DNA of 62,259 nucleotides from Acidimicrobiales bacterium. GTDB taxonomy: Bacteria > Actinomycetota > Acidimicrobiia > Acidimicrobiales > SZUA-35. Where the stretch lies: the NCBI GenBank assembly GCA_020629695.1, contig JAHDCV010000008.1:10653-72911 (forward strand), given 5' to 3'. The notes under the pieces are model-generated. The model saw only the letters and a program-made list of their open reading frames with translations. It ran no database searches and was not told the origin of the DNA. Below, one piece after another: positions 1 through 7,745 of this stretch. The stretch's first letter is position 1; each line of letters starts with the position of its first letter. A program made the translations under genes and the position numbers.

Positions 1-633
1 GACGACACGGTGCTCGACGATCTGGCACCGGTCGATGTCGACGCCTCGGTCGAGGATCTCGAGGTCGATGCTCAGCGCGAGTTCGTCGTCGCCCGGGCGG
101 CCGGGCCGACCGGCATGATGGACGCCGACGTGGCCGAACTCGACGAGGTCGCCGACCAGGCGGTCGCACGGGCACGTCATCTGAACGAGATGCTCGCCCA
201 GGCGACCGAGCGTGTGGAGGCCGGCGATGCTCGGATCGCGATGCTCGAAGCGGCGATCGTGCGGGCCGACGAACGACTGCAGGCTCGCGACGCCAGCCTC
301 GCCACGCTGACCGATGAGCTCGAGACGGCCAAGGCGCAGCCCGTCATCGACCCGGACCGGGTCGAGGCCCTCGAGGCCGAACTGGTGACCTGCCGCACCG
401 CCCGGGCCGAGGCGGCCGAGCTCAACACCATGTTGGTCGGCGAACGCGACCAGCTCGCCGAGGCCCTGGACGCGACCGAGCGTCAGCTCCGGGTGACCAC
501 GAACGAGCTCGCCGAGCGTGAGTTGGCCTCGGTCGAGACCCGTCGGCAACTCGCTGCCATCCGATCACGGCTGGCGGGCATCGTCGACGGCGACGGCGTG
601 ATCGATCTCCGGGACTTCAGCCTGGCAGACTGA
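1..633 (+). CDS. Coiled-coil protein, 5' end outside window (partial)
   Basis: The reading frame is open to the left edge of the window, so the true start lies upstream; the first in-window start codon is GTG at 10. The visible 207 residues are rich in Glu, Ala, Arg and Leu. From about residue 50 to 195 they show heptad-like spacing typical of a long coiled coil, with short acidic stretches at both ends. There is no catalytic motif, signal peptide or membrane segment. It could be the C-terminal part of a DivIVA/Wag31-like, SMC-like or other scaffold protein, but nothing visible decides between these. I do not recognise the family. The reading frame is convincing from codon bias; function is unknown. 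Confidence 0.7.
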   Translation, partial: DDTVLDDLAPVDVDASVEDLEVDAQREFVVARAAGPTGMMDADVAELDEVADQAVARARHLNEMLAQATERVEAGDARIAMLEAAIVRADERLQARDASLATLTDELETAKAQPVIDPDRVEALEAELVTCRTARAEAAELNTMLVGERDQLAEALDATERQLRVTTNELAERELASVETRRQLAAIRSRLAGIVDGDGVIDLRDFSLAD

Positions 634-675
634 GGCGATGACCGCCTCGTTCCGTCCCACTCGGGAGAACCCCTG

Positions 676-936
676 ATGGGCCCGGTGTCGTTCGACACGA
701 TCGAGGTGGGCCACGATCGCATCCGAGCGCTGATCCTCACCGAACTCGTCAGTTCGGAAGGGATCCGCGCCGAGCTGCTCAGCTATGACACGGCGGGCCT
801 GTACCAGCCCCTCTCGGGGCCGCAGCCGTACAAGCTGATGGTTCGGATCGAGGACGGCGAGCGGGCGCGGGCGCTCATCGCCGCGGCCGACGACGGTTCG
901 CTCGCGATCGACAGCGACGTCGACCCCCAGGTCTGA
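676..936 (+). CDS. Small DUF2007-like protein
   Basis: An 86-residue protein without signal peptide or membrane segment. The C-terminal half (PYKLMVRIEDGERARALIAA, about residues 52-71) resembles the DUF2007 'putative signal transducing protein' fold, in which a beta-alpha-beta unit ends with the residues 'ARALIA'. No biochemical role is established for that family. The start is ATG at 676, preceded by GGGAGA at a usable ribosome-binding distance; GTG at 685 is an alternative. A 12-codon reading frame (638-676) ends in a TGATG overlap with this start, so translational coupling is possible. It sits 52 nt upstream of aroA. Confidence 0.6.
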   Translation: MGPVSFDTIEVGHDRIRALILTELVSSEGIRAELLSYDTAGLYQPLSGPQPYKLMVRIEDGERARALIAAADDGSLAIDSDVDPQV

Positions 937-988
937 CTCTTCGGCAAAACCGGTGGCGGCCGCGACCGGATCGGCGAGACTCGGCCCC

Positions 989-2257
989 ATGGTGACCCAT
1001 CTCGTCCAGCCGCTCGTCCGGCCGCCTGACGCGATCGCGGTCGTGCCCGGATCGAAGAGCCACACCAATCGGGCCGTGATCTGCGCTGCGCTCGCCGAGG
1101 GTACGTCGCGGCTCCACAACGTGCTGGTCGCCGACGACACCCGAGCTGCCCTCGACGCCGTGGGCGGGCTGGGTGCCGATGTGACGCTCGACGAGCAGAC
1201 CGGCGTCGCCACGATCGAAGGCACCGCCGGGCGACCCGAGCCCCGAACGGGTTCGGTCCACGTGAACCAGTCGGGCACCACCGGTCGTTTCGTCGTGCCG
1301 ATGGCGGCGCTCGCATCGTCACCGGTCGTCGTCGACGGGCATCCCCAGCTGCGAGGACGCCCGTTCGGCCCACTCGTCGCCGCGCTCACCGACCTCGGCG
1401 TCGAGACCGACGGCGAGGTGCTGCCGATCCGAGTCGACGGGCGCGGCCGATCCACCGGGCGCCGGACGGTGCGCTGCTCGGGTTCGATCTCATCCCAGTT
1501 CCTCTCGGGGCTGTTGTTGATGGGACCGTGTCTGGCGGCCGGCCTCGACATCGAGCTGGAGGATCGACTGGTGTCGGTGCCCTACGTCGAACTGACGCTG
1601 TCGACGATGGCGGCGTTCGGCGCCCGGGTCGAACACGACGACCATCGCCGCTACCGGATCGAACCGACCGGCTATCGAGCGACGGACATCGCCATCGAGC
1701 CCGACGCATCGGCGGCGTCGTACTTCCTCGGGGCGGCAGCGATGACCGGTGGCACGGTCCGGGTGCCGGGTCTCGGCCGCGACACCGTGCAGGGCGACAT
1801 CGTGTTCGCCGACGTGCTGGCCGACATGGGATGCGACGTCTCGGTCGACGACGATGTGCGCGTGACCGGGCCTCCCCCCGGCGAACTCCGCGGGATCGAG
1901 GTCGACCTCGCCGACGCCTCCGACCTCACCCAGACCCTCGCGGTGGTCGCCACCATGGCGGACCGGCCGACGACGATCGATGGCATCGGGTTCATCCGCC
2001 ACAAGGAGATCGACCGGATCGCCGTGCCGGTCGCCGAGCTCGGCCGACTGGGGATCCGGGCCGACGCCCTCGAGGACGGCATCCGGATCACGCCCGGACG
2101 TCCCGCGCCGGGCATCGTCGACCCACACGACGATCACCGGATGGCGATGAGCTTCGCGCTGCTCGGACTCGTGCACCCCGGCATCCGGATCGACGACCCG
2201 GGTTGTGTCTCGAAGACGTTTCCGACCTACTGGCAGAGCCTCGACCAGCTGCGCTGA
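989..2257 (+). CDS. aroA: 3-phosphoshikimate 1-carboxyvinyltransferase (EPSP synthase)
   Basis: Cytosolic shikimate-pathway enzyme that joins phosphoenolpyruvate to shikimate 3-phosphate. The 422 residues match the family length. Family signatures are in order: PGSKSHTNRA near the N-terminus (phosphate/PEP-binding Lys), SGTTGR around residue 90, SSQFLSGLL, DASAASYFL, RHKEIDRIA and DDHRMAMSF near the C-terminus with KTFPTYW. The glycine loop is divergent: NQSGTTGR replaces the common GNAGTAMR, although the central Gly and final Arg are kept. ATG at 989 is chosen because upstream in-frame starts add only a non-conserved tail; a -10-like GAGACT ends 7 nt before it. No other shikimate gene is adjacent. 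Confidence 0.93.
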   Translation: MVTHLVQPLVRPPDAIAVVPGSKSHTNRAVICAALAEGTSRLHNVLVADDTRAALDAVGGLGADVTLDEQTGVATIEGTAGRPEPRTGSVHVNQSGTTGRFVVPMAALASSPVVVDGHPQLRGRPFGPLVAALTDLGVETDGEVLPIRVDGRGRSTGRRTVRCSGSISSQFLSGLLLMGPCLAAGLDIELEDRLVSVPYVELTLSTMAAFGARVEHDDHRRYRIEPTGYRATDIAIEPDASAASYFLGAAAMTGGTVRVPGLGRDTVQGDIVFADVLADMGCDVSVDDDVRVTGPPPGELRGIEVDLADASDLTQTLAVVATMADRPTTIDGIGFIRHKEIDRIAVPVAELGRLGIRADALEDGIRITPGRPAPGIVDPHDDHRMAMSFALLGLVHPGIRIDDPGCVSKTFPTYWQSLDQLR

Positions 2258-2278
2258 GCCGGGCGGGAACCGTCCGAC

Positions 2279-2284
2279 TAGCGT
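2279..2284 (+). promoter_or_regulatory. -10 element TAGCGT, leaderless start
   Basis: TAGCGT ends 6 nt before the GTG at 2291, so transcription would begin at or next to the start codon. No ribosome-binding site is present. Same geometry as several other starts in this window. Confidence 0.55.
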
Positions 2285-2290
2285 GGCGCC

Positions 2291-3313
2291 GTGCGCGCCG
2301 CCGTCGTGACGGGACCCGAGCAGGTCGAGTTGATCGAGGTCGACGATCCCGTCGCCCTCCCGGGATCCGTGGTGGTCGACGTCTCCGCGTGCGGACTCGG
2401 CGGGTCGGATCGCGAAGCCGCGCGGACCGGCGAGTTGCCGGCGCCGGGGTGGTTCGGCCACGAATGGAGCGGCCGGATCGTCGCGGTCGGCGACGGCGTC
2501 GCGGAACGATTCGTCGGGGAGCGGGTGCTCGGGTCGGTGCCTCCGCCCTGCGGCCGTTGTCGGCGGTGCCGCGCCGGGCTGGGTGACCACTGCGAGCGAA
2601 GCCTCGCGTCGCTCGTCGGCGACGCCACGCTGGCGTCTCCCCACGGGGCCTTCGCACCGCGTCTCCGGGTCGAGGCCGATCGAGTCGTGCGCACACCCGA
2701 AGGCCTCGACGACGTGAGCGCGACCTTCGCCGAACCCGCTGCGGTCGCGGCGCACGCGCTCGCCCGTGCCGGTCAGGTGCTCGGCGAGTGTGTCGCCGTG
2801 GTCGGTGGCGGCACGATCGGGTTGCTCACCGTCGAACTGGCACGTCTGGCCGGCGCGGCCCGGATCCTCGTCGTCGAGCCCGACGGCGCCCGCCGTGATC
2901 TCGCGTGCACGCTCGGAGCGGATGCTGCGATCGCCCCGTCCGACGCCGCGGTGGAGTGGCTGGAGGAGCAGAGTCACGGACTCGGCGCCGACGTCGTCGT
3001 CGACTGCGCCGGCATGTCGGGTCGACCGCGACCGGACACGCCGACCCTGGTTCGCCACGGTGGCCTGGTCGTGGTGGTCGGCCGAGGTGGCGCCACCGCC
3101 CTCGATCCCGACGTCCTCGTCGTGCGCGAGGTCACCGTGCGCGGTTCGATCGGCTACCAGGTGGGCGACATGCGCCGGGTGCTCGCGCTGATGGACGAAG
3201 ATCGCCTCCGCCCCGATCCGTTGGTCGGACCGACCATCGGCGTCGACGAGGTGCCGGTCGCGGCGCTCGCCGCGTTCGGTCCCGGTCGCATCATCGTCCG
3301 ACCCACCGACTGA
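2291..3313 (+). CDS. Zinc-dependent medium-chain alcohol dehydrogenase
   Basis: A 340-residue medium-chain dehydrogenase/reductase. An N-terminal GroES-like catalytic domain carries the zinc-site segment GHEWSGRIVAVG and the four-cysteine structural zinc cluster CGRCRRCRAGLGDHC (about residues 93-107). A Rossmann domain with GGGTIG (about residues 173-178) follows and should bind NAD(P)H. The substrate is unknown; the family includes threonine, sorbitol and other polyol dehydrogenases. The GTG start at 2291 fits the upstream TAGCGT element and a leaderless transcript. It converges with otsA downstream. Confidence 0.85.
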   Translation: MRAAVVTGPEQVELIEVDDPVALPGSVVVDVSACGLGGSDREAARTGELPAPGWFGHEWSGRIVAVGDGVAERFVGERVLGSVPPPCGRCRRCRAGLGDHCERSLASLVGDATLASPHGAFAPRLRVEADRVVRTPEGLDDVSATFAEPAAVAAHALARAGQVLGECVAVVGGGTIGLLTVELARLAGAARILVVEPDGARRDLACTLGADAAIAPSDAAVEWLEEQSHGLGADVVVDCAGMSGRPRPDTPTLVRHGGLVVVVGRGGATALDPDVLVVREVTVRGSIGYQVGDMRRVLALMDEDRLRPDPLVGPTIGVDEVPVAALAAFGPGRIIVRPTD

Positions 3314-3350
3314 ACGCCCCGGTGCGGCCCCGTCATCGGGTGGTGCCGGG

Positions 3351-4751
3351 TCAGACGTCCAGGTCGTCGAGGAAACCGGCGGCCCAGGCGCTGGCGTTGC
3401 TGCGTTTCACGACCCGCCGCATGGCCTGCATCCTGACCCGTGCCTCCTCGGGGTCGATGTCCAGGCCATGGCGGATCGAGGCTTTCACGCCCGCGATGTC
3501 GTAGGGATTCACCCGGATGGCCTCGCGGAGCTGGTGGGCCGCGCCGGCGAATTCGGACAGGACCAGCACGCCCGTGTCGTCGTAGCGGCTCGCGACGTAC
3601 TCCTTCGCGACGAGGTTCATGCCGTCACGGAACGGCGTCACGAGCATCATGTCGGCGACGCGATACAGCGCGAGGAGTTCTTCGAAGCTGCGAGTCTGAT
3701 GCAGATAGTGCACGACGGGGAACCCGACCCGTCCGAAGTCGCCGTTGATCTCGCCGACGAGCCGCTCGACGCGGTTCCGGAGGTCCTGGTAGGCCCCGAC
3801 CTGGTCGCGGCTCGGTTCGGCGACCTGGACGTAGGTGACCTGCGACGGGTGGATGTCGCCGTCGGCGAGCAGCTCTCCGAACGCTCGGAGCCGGACGTCG
3901 ATGCCCTTGGTGTAGTCGAGCCGATCGACCCCGAGGATCACCCGATGCGGCTGGCCGAGGCGGGCGCGCAGATCGCGGGCGGCTTCGGTGATCTCGGGCC
4001 GTCGGGAGCCTTCGTCGTAGCGGTCCACGTCGATCCCGATCGGATACGTCCGCACTCGGATCTTGCGATCCTCGACGTCGAGCATCGAACGACCGTCTCG
4101 CGACGCCAAGCCGAGTGAGACTGCGAGCCGGTGGAAGTTGCCGGCACCGTCGGGGGTCTGGAAGCCGATGAGGTCGGCGCCGAGGATGCCTCGGGTCAGT
4201 TCCTCGCGCCAGGGGAGTTGATAGAAGAGCTCGGGTGGCGGGAACGGGATGTGGAGGAAGAACCCGATGCGCAGGTCTGGGCGGAGCTCCCGCAGCATTC
4301 CGGGCACGAGCTGGAGCTGGTAGTCGTGGATCCAGACGGTCGCGCCCTGCTCGGCCGTGGCGGCCGTCGCCTCGGCGAAGCGTTGGTTGACGAGCTTGTA
4401 TCCGTCCCACCAACTCCGGTGGAACTCCGAAGGTGCGACCTTGTCGTGATAGAGCGGCCAGAGGGTGCCGTTCGACATGCCGTCGTAGTGGCGGGCCTTC
4501 TCTTCCTGCGTGAGCGGCACCGGGACCAGACGGAGGCCGTCGAGCTCGAACGGCGCCGTGGGGGTGTCCTCGATGTCGCCGGCCCAGCCGATCCAGGCCG
4601 ACCCCGGCTTCGATTGCATCGTCGGTGCGACGGCCGAGACCAGACCGCCCGGTGACGTGACCCAGCCCTGCGCGCCGTCGTCGTCCTCGGTCCGACGAAC
4701 CGGGAGCCGATTGGCCACGATCACGAGACTCGTATCGGGTCGATCGTCCAT
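3351..4751 (-). CDS. otsA: Trehalose-6-phosphate synthase (GT20)
   Basis: Retaining glycosyltransferase that makes trehalose 6-phosphate from a nucleotide-glucose donor and glucose 6-phosphate. The 466-residue length is typical. Visible hallmarks are VIVANRLPV near the N-terminus, GGLVSAVAP, the WIHDYQLQLVP segment, FFLHIPFPP, GVDRLDYTKGI and the C-terminal DGMNLVAKEY donor-binding segment. Its phosphatase partner is not adjacent but is encoded about 35 kb away as the N-terminal domain of the OtsB-GH15 fusion (39412-41949). The ATG at 4751 lies 6 nt after a -10 TAGGTT on the same strand, so the message is probably leaderless. Confidence 0.95.
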   Translation of the reverse strand: MDDRPDTSLVIVANRLPVRRTEDDDGAQGWVTSPGGLVSAVAPTMQSKPGSAWIGWAGDIEDTPTAPFELDGLRLVPVPLTQEEKARHYDGMSNGTLWPLYHDKVAPSEFHRSWWDGYKLVNQRFAEATAATAEQGATVWIHDYQLQLVPGMLRELRPDLRIGFFLHIPFPPPELFYQLPWREELTRGILGADLIGFQTPDGAGNFHRLAVSLGLASRDGRSMLDVEDRKIRVRTYPIGIDVDRYDEGSRRPEITEAARDLRARLGQPHRVILGVDRLDYTKGIDVRLRAFGELLADGDIHPSQVTYVQVAEPSRDQVGAYQDLRNRVERLVGEINGDFGRVGFPVVHYLHQTRSFEELLALYRVADMMLVTPFRDGMNLVAKEYVASRYDDTGVLVLSEFAGAAHQLREAIRVNPYDIAGVKASIRHGLDIDPEEARVRMQAMRRVVKRSNASAWAAGFLDDLDV

Positions 4752-4757
4752 ACCCGC

Positions 4758-4763
4758 AACCTA
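4758..4763 (-). promoter_or_regulatory. -10 element TAGGTT of otsA (leaderless)
   Basis: On the minus strand TAGGTT ends 6 nt before the otsA ATG, with no room for a ribosome-binding site. Confidence 0.55.
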
Positions 4764-4833
4764 CAGCGGCGGCTCTCGACGAGGGGCCTTCCCCCGGTGT
4801 CGGCGAGCGTTGTCCGGCCGACGTCGAAGCGGA

Positions 4834-6303
4834 TCAGTCGAGCTCGAGGCGGCCGTCGGCGTCGACGGAGCCGGTTCGTCCCACGACGTCGTCCGCCATC
4901 AGCGCGGTCATGGTCGCGGGCTCGGTCGACCAGCCCCAGGTTCGTCCCCGGTCCGTCCGCAGGGCGACCAGCCCCCGGCTCGGCCCCTCCCGGTCGTGCA
5001 TGACCGTCGCGGCCTCGACCGTCGCGGGGCCCACGTGCCCGGTGTCGTCCGGGGTCGATCCTGCGGCGTCGACCTCGTCTTGCACATCCGCCCAACGGAA
5101 GCCGTTCGCCGGGGGCTCGGTCGAATACAACCCGAGGGCGTGTTTGGTGAGATAGCCGCCATTGGCCGTCACGAGTCCCAACGAGCCGGGGTCGTCGCGG
5201 AGGACGCCGGCCATCGTGGCGATGGAGTGGGTGACGTAGTTGTTCAGCGGCCCGCCAGCGAAGGGCAGCCCGCCGGTGACCGTGAGGCGTCGATCGGGAT
5301 CGAGACCGAGTTCGGCCACGCCGACCTGGACCGCCGAGGGGAAGCACGAGTACACATCGACGTGGTCGGCTTCGTCGGGTGAACGCCCGGTCAGTTCGGC
5401 GAGTCGCCGCCCGGCGGCGGCGATGGCGGGGGAGGAGTGGAGGTCGCGCCGCTCGGTCACCGCGTAGGTGTCGTGGGCGTCGGTGCCGGCCAGGGGGAAC
5501 ACCCAGCGATCCCGCGGCACACCGGCGGCTTCGGCGGCGGCGACCGAGCAGAGGAGCAGCGACGCCCCCTGATCGAGGTCCCAGTTCGAGTTCATGGCCT
5601 TGGTGTAGGGCCACCCCACCATGCGGTTCGTCGGTGACGCCTCCCGGATCTCCGCTGCGGTCATCGGCGTCGGCGACCACGCGTGGGGGTTGGACCCGGC
5701 CACGGTGTTGAAGCCGGCCCACAGGCGGCTGATGACGTCGCGGTGTTCGTCGTTCGTCCACCCACGATCGGCCCGGATGGCCGACTCGAAGACGGGGTAG
5801 AGGTTGATCGGCTGTTCGAGGCCCCGGGCCCGTTCGACGTCGGTCGACATCGGCACGTCGGCCCCGAACCGCTCGGCCGCCGGCGCGTCCTGCTCGGTCC
5901 GGTTGTCGCCGAGGCCGGCTTGGCGGCGGCGACGTCCCGACCAGATCGCCTCCGCGCCGGTGATGGCCGCGACGTCGAGTTCGCCAGCGGCGATGCGCAT
6001 CGCGACGGCGTTGACGAGCGACTGCGGGGTGTTGCCGCCGTGGAACGACATCAGGGTGCGGGCGCCGGGGGAGCCGACGGCGTCGGCGATCAGCCGTCCC
6101 GGATCGGGATATTTCCAGGCGCCGTAGACGACCGCGACCAGGTCGAGACGTTTCAGCAGTTCGGGCACGTCGGCATCGATCGCGGCTTCGACGACGGTCC
6201 GTCGCATGAGTTCGACGGCCTCGACCGCATCGTCGAGATCGTCGGGACGCTGACAGATCTGTGCGGCGCCGACGAGCACCGGGGTTCGGGGGTCGAGGGT
6301 CAT
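4834..6303 (-). CDS. Thiolase-like protein, TLP1 type (acetyl-CoA acetyltransferase family)
   Basis: A 489-residue thiolase-fold protein. The N-terminal half has TPVLVGAAQI and FHGGNTPQSLVNAVAMRIAAG. The second half has VDVYSCFPSAVQV, whose Cys is in a catalytic-like position, and NGGYLTKHALGLYS. After the thiolase core there is an additional C-terminal region (about residues 405-489) like the extra domain of mycobacterial thiolase-like protein type 1. TLP1 proteins bind acyl-CoA but their reaction is not settled, so classical acetyl-CoA acetyltransferase activity should not be assumed. The ATG at 6303 lies 7 nt after a TACGGT -10 element. Confidence 0.8.
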   Translation of the reverse strand: MTLDPRTPVLVGAAQICQRPDDLDDAVEAVELMRRTVVEAAIDADVPELLKRLDLVAVVYGAWKYPDPGRLIADAVGSPGARTLMSFHGGNTPQSLVNAVAMRIAAGELDVAAITGAEAIWSGRRRRQAGLGDNRTEQDAPAAERFGADVPMSTDVERARGLEQPINLYPVFESAIRADRGWTNDEHRDVISRLWAGFNTVAGSNPHAWSPTPMTAAEIREASPTNRMVGWPYTKAMNSNWDLDQGASLLLCSVAAAEAAGVPRDRWVFPLAGTDAHDTYAVTERRDLHSSPAIAAAGRRLAELTGRSPDEADHVDVYSCFPSAVQVGVAELGLDPDRRLTVTGGLPFAGGPLNNYVTHSIATMAGVLRDDPGSLGLVTANGGYLTKHALGLYSTEPPANGFRWADVQDEVDAAGSTPDDTGHVGPATVEAATVMHDREGPSRGLVALRTDRGRTWGWSTEPATMTALMADDVVGRTGSVDADGRLELD

Positions 6304-6310
6304 GGGTCGG

Positions 6311-6316
6311 ACCGTA
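6311..6316 (-). promoter_or_regulatory. -10 element TACGGT of thiolase-like gene (leaderless)
   Basis: Minus-strand TACGGT ends 7 nt before the ATG at 6303. Confidence 0.45.
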
Positions 6317-6346
6317 TTGCAGCCCCACCCGTCGGAGCGAGCCGGG

Positions 6347-6748
6347 TCAGGCGGTCAGGAGCACGCCCAGGAACAGGGTGACCAGCGCGAGGATCCCGCC
6401 GACGGCGCCCGTCAGCGCCCGGACCGGTGTCTTGTCCGTCGTCTGGTGGGCGAAGGCGGCCATGCCCGCGATCATCACCAGGAGGATCTTCACGCCGAGG
6501 GTCACGTGGTAGGCGGTCGAGACGTCCTCGCTCACGTTGAACAGGTTCCACATGCCCGTGACGACCACGAGCAGGAACGCCGGCCACGCGACCCTGGCGA
6601 AGCCCTGCGCGGCGGCCTGGGTGGCTTCGGGGCCGACCTTGCGGAGGCCGGGCACGACGCCGGCGAGCACGATCTGGCCACCGACCCAGACGGCGGCGGC
6701 GAGCACGTGCAGGAAGAGGCGGATGGTGTCGAGTGAGGGAGCGAGCAC
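6347..6748 (-). CDS. CopD-like four-helix membrane protein
   Basis: A 133-residue integral membrane protein with four hydrophobic segments (about residues 8-28, 52-70, 82-100 and 110-131). The first contains LHVLAAAVWVGG, a pattern seen in CopD/YozB-type copper-export-like and related small membrane proteins. A role in metal handling is possible but not shown; no cysteine or metal-binding cluster stands out. The start is GTG at 6748, fixed by a TAGGTT -10 element 6 nt upstream (leaderless). It stands alone between the thiolase-like gene and the divergent dehalogenase. Confidence 0.7.
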   Translation of the reverse strand: MLAPSLDTIRLFLHVLAAAVWVGGQIVLAGVVPGLRKVGPEATQAAAQGFARVAWPAFLLVVVTGMWNLFNVSEDVSTAYHVTLGVKILLVMIAGMAAFAHQTTDKTPVRALTGAVGGILALVTLFLGVLLTA

Positions 6749-6754
6749 CGCTGG

Positions 6755-6760
6755 AACCTA
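6755..6760 (-). promoter_or_regulatory. -10 element TAGGTT of CopD-like gene (leaderless)
   Basis: Minus-strand TAGGTT ends exactly 6 nt before the GTG at 6748. Confidence 0.55.
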
Positions 6761-6827
6761 GCCGCCGGCGTGCGGGCCCCCGACGGTCGTCTCGACCACA
6801 CACGACCGAGCTGCCAACATGCGACCC

Positions 6828-7715
6828 ATGTCTGCGTCGGCGACCTTCCCGTACTCCAAGAAGACCGCGACGATCGGTGGCCTCGAGATGGCCTACGTGG
6901 ACGAGGGCGAGGGCGACCCCATCGTGTTCCTCCACGGCAATCCGACGTCGTCGTACCTCTGGCGGAACGTGATGCCCCATCTGGCTGGCCAGGGCCGGCT
7001 GATCGCTCCCGATCTGATCGGTATGGGCGACTCCCAGCCGTTGCCCGACCCGGGCCCCGGGTCGTATCGCTTCGTCGAACACCGCGAGTACCTCGACGGT
7101 CTCCTCGATCACCTGGGCGTGAACGAGCGGGTCACGCTGGTCATCCACGACTGGGGCTCGGCTCTCGGGTTCGACTGGGCGAACCGCCACCGCGACGCCG
7201 TGCTCGGGATCGCCTACATGGAGGCGATCGTGCGACCGGTGTCGTGGGACGAGTGGCCGGAGTCGGCCCGCAACATCTTCCAGACCTTCCGATCCGACGC
7301 CGGGGAGGTCGTGGTGCTGGAGAAGAACGTGTTCGTGGAGCGGGTCCTGCCCGCGTCGATCCAGCGTCCGCTGACCGAGGAGGAGATGGCGGTCTACCTC
7401 GCCCCCTACCGCGAGCCCGGCGAGAGTCGGCGGCCGACGCTGACCTGGCCACGGGAGATCCCGATCGACGGGGAACCGGCCGACGTCGTCGAGATCGTCC
7501 AGTCCTACGCCGACTGGTTGAGCAGCGACGGGTCCCCCGCCACGCTGTTCATCGACGCCGATCCGGGCACGATCCTGATCGGCCCCCAGCGGGACTTCTG
7601 CCGGTCGTGGCCGAACCAGACCGAGGTGACCGTCGCCGGTCTGCACTTCATCCAGGAGGACTCACCTGACGAGATCGGCCGGGCGATCGCCGGCTGGCGG
7701 TCGGGTCTCGTCTGA
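6828..7715 (+). CDS. Haloalkane dehalogenase, HLD-II (LinB/DhaA-like)
   Basis: Alpha/beta-hydrolase predicted to split carbon-halogen bonds hydrolytically. Counting from ATG 6828 (295 aa), the catalytic set falls at Asn38 (HGNPTSSYLW), Asp108 and Trp109 (HDWGS), Glu132 (YMEAIVRP) and His273 (GLHFIQED). This is nearly residue-for-residue the LinB pattern (N38, D108, W109, E132, H272) and defines subfamily II. That agreement also supports 6828 over the upstream ATG 6819. Length is normal and there is no signal peptide, so it is cytosolic. The substrate cannot be read from the sequence. No halide exporter, regulator or degradation gene is adjacent. It converges with the MFS gene across a hairpin at 7722-7740. 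Confidence 0.9.
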   Translation: MSASATFPYSKKTATIGGLEMAYVDEGEGDPIVFLHGNPTSSYLWRNVMPHLAGQGRLIAPDLIGMGDSQPLPDPGPGSYRFVEHREYLDGLLDHLGVNERVTLVIHDWGSALGFDWANRHRDAVLGIAYMEAIVRPVSWDEWPESARNIFQTFRSDAGEVVVLEKNVFVERVLPASIQRPLTEEEMAVYLAPYREPGESRRPTLTWPREIPIDGEPADVVEIVQSYADWLSSDGSPATLFIDADPGTILIGPQRDFCRSWPNQTEVTVAGLHFIQEDSPDEIGRAIAGWRSGLV

Positions 7716-7721
7716 GCGGCG

Positions 7722-7740
7722 CCGGCGCGTGGCGCGCCGG
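7722..7740. terminator. Bidirectional hairpin between convergent genes
   Basis: Perfect 8-bp inverted repeat CCGGCGCG/CGCGCCGG with a 3-nt loop, in the 30-bp gap between the dehalogenase and MFS stop codons. No T-tract. It probably ends transcription from both sides. Confidence 0.5.
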
Positions 7741-7745
7741 ACAGG

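Noticed and set aside
1490-3058. Long minus-strand frame opposite aroA and the dehydrogenase
   Set aside because: Antisense shadow; both genes on the plus strand are clear.
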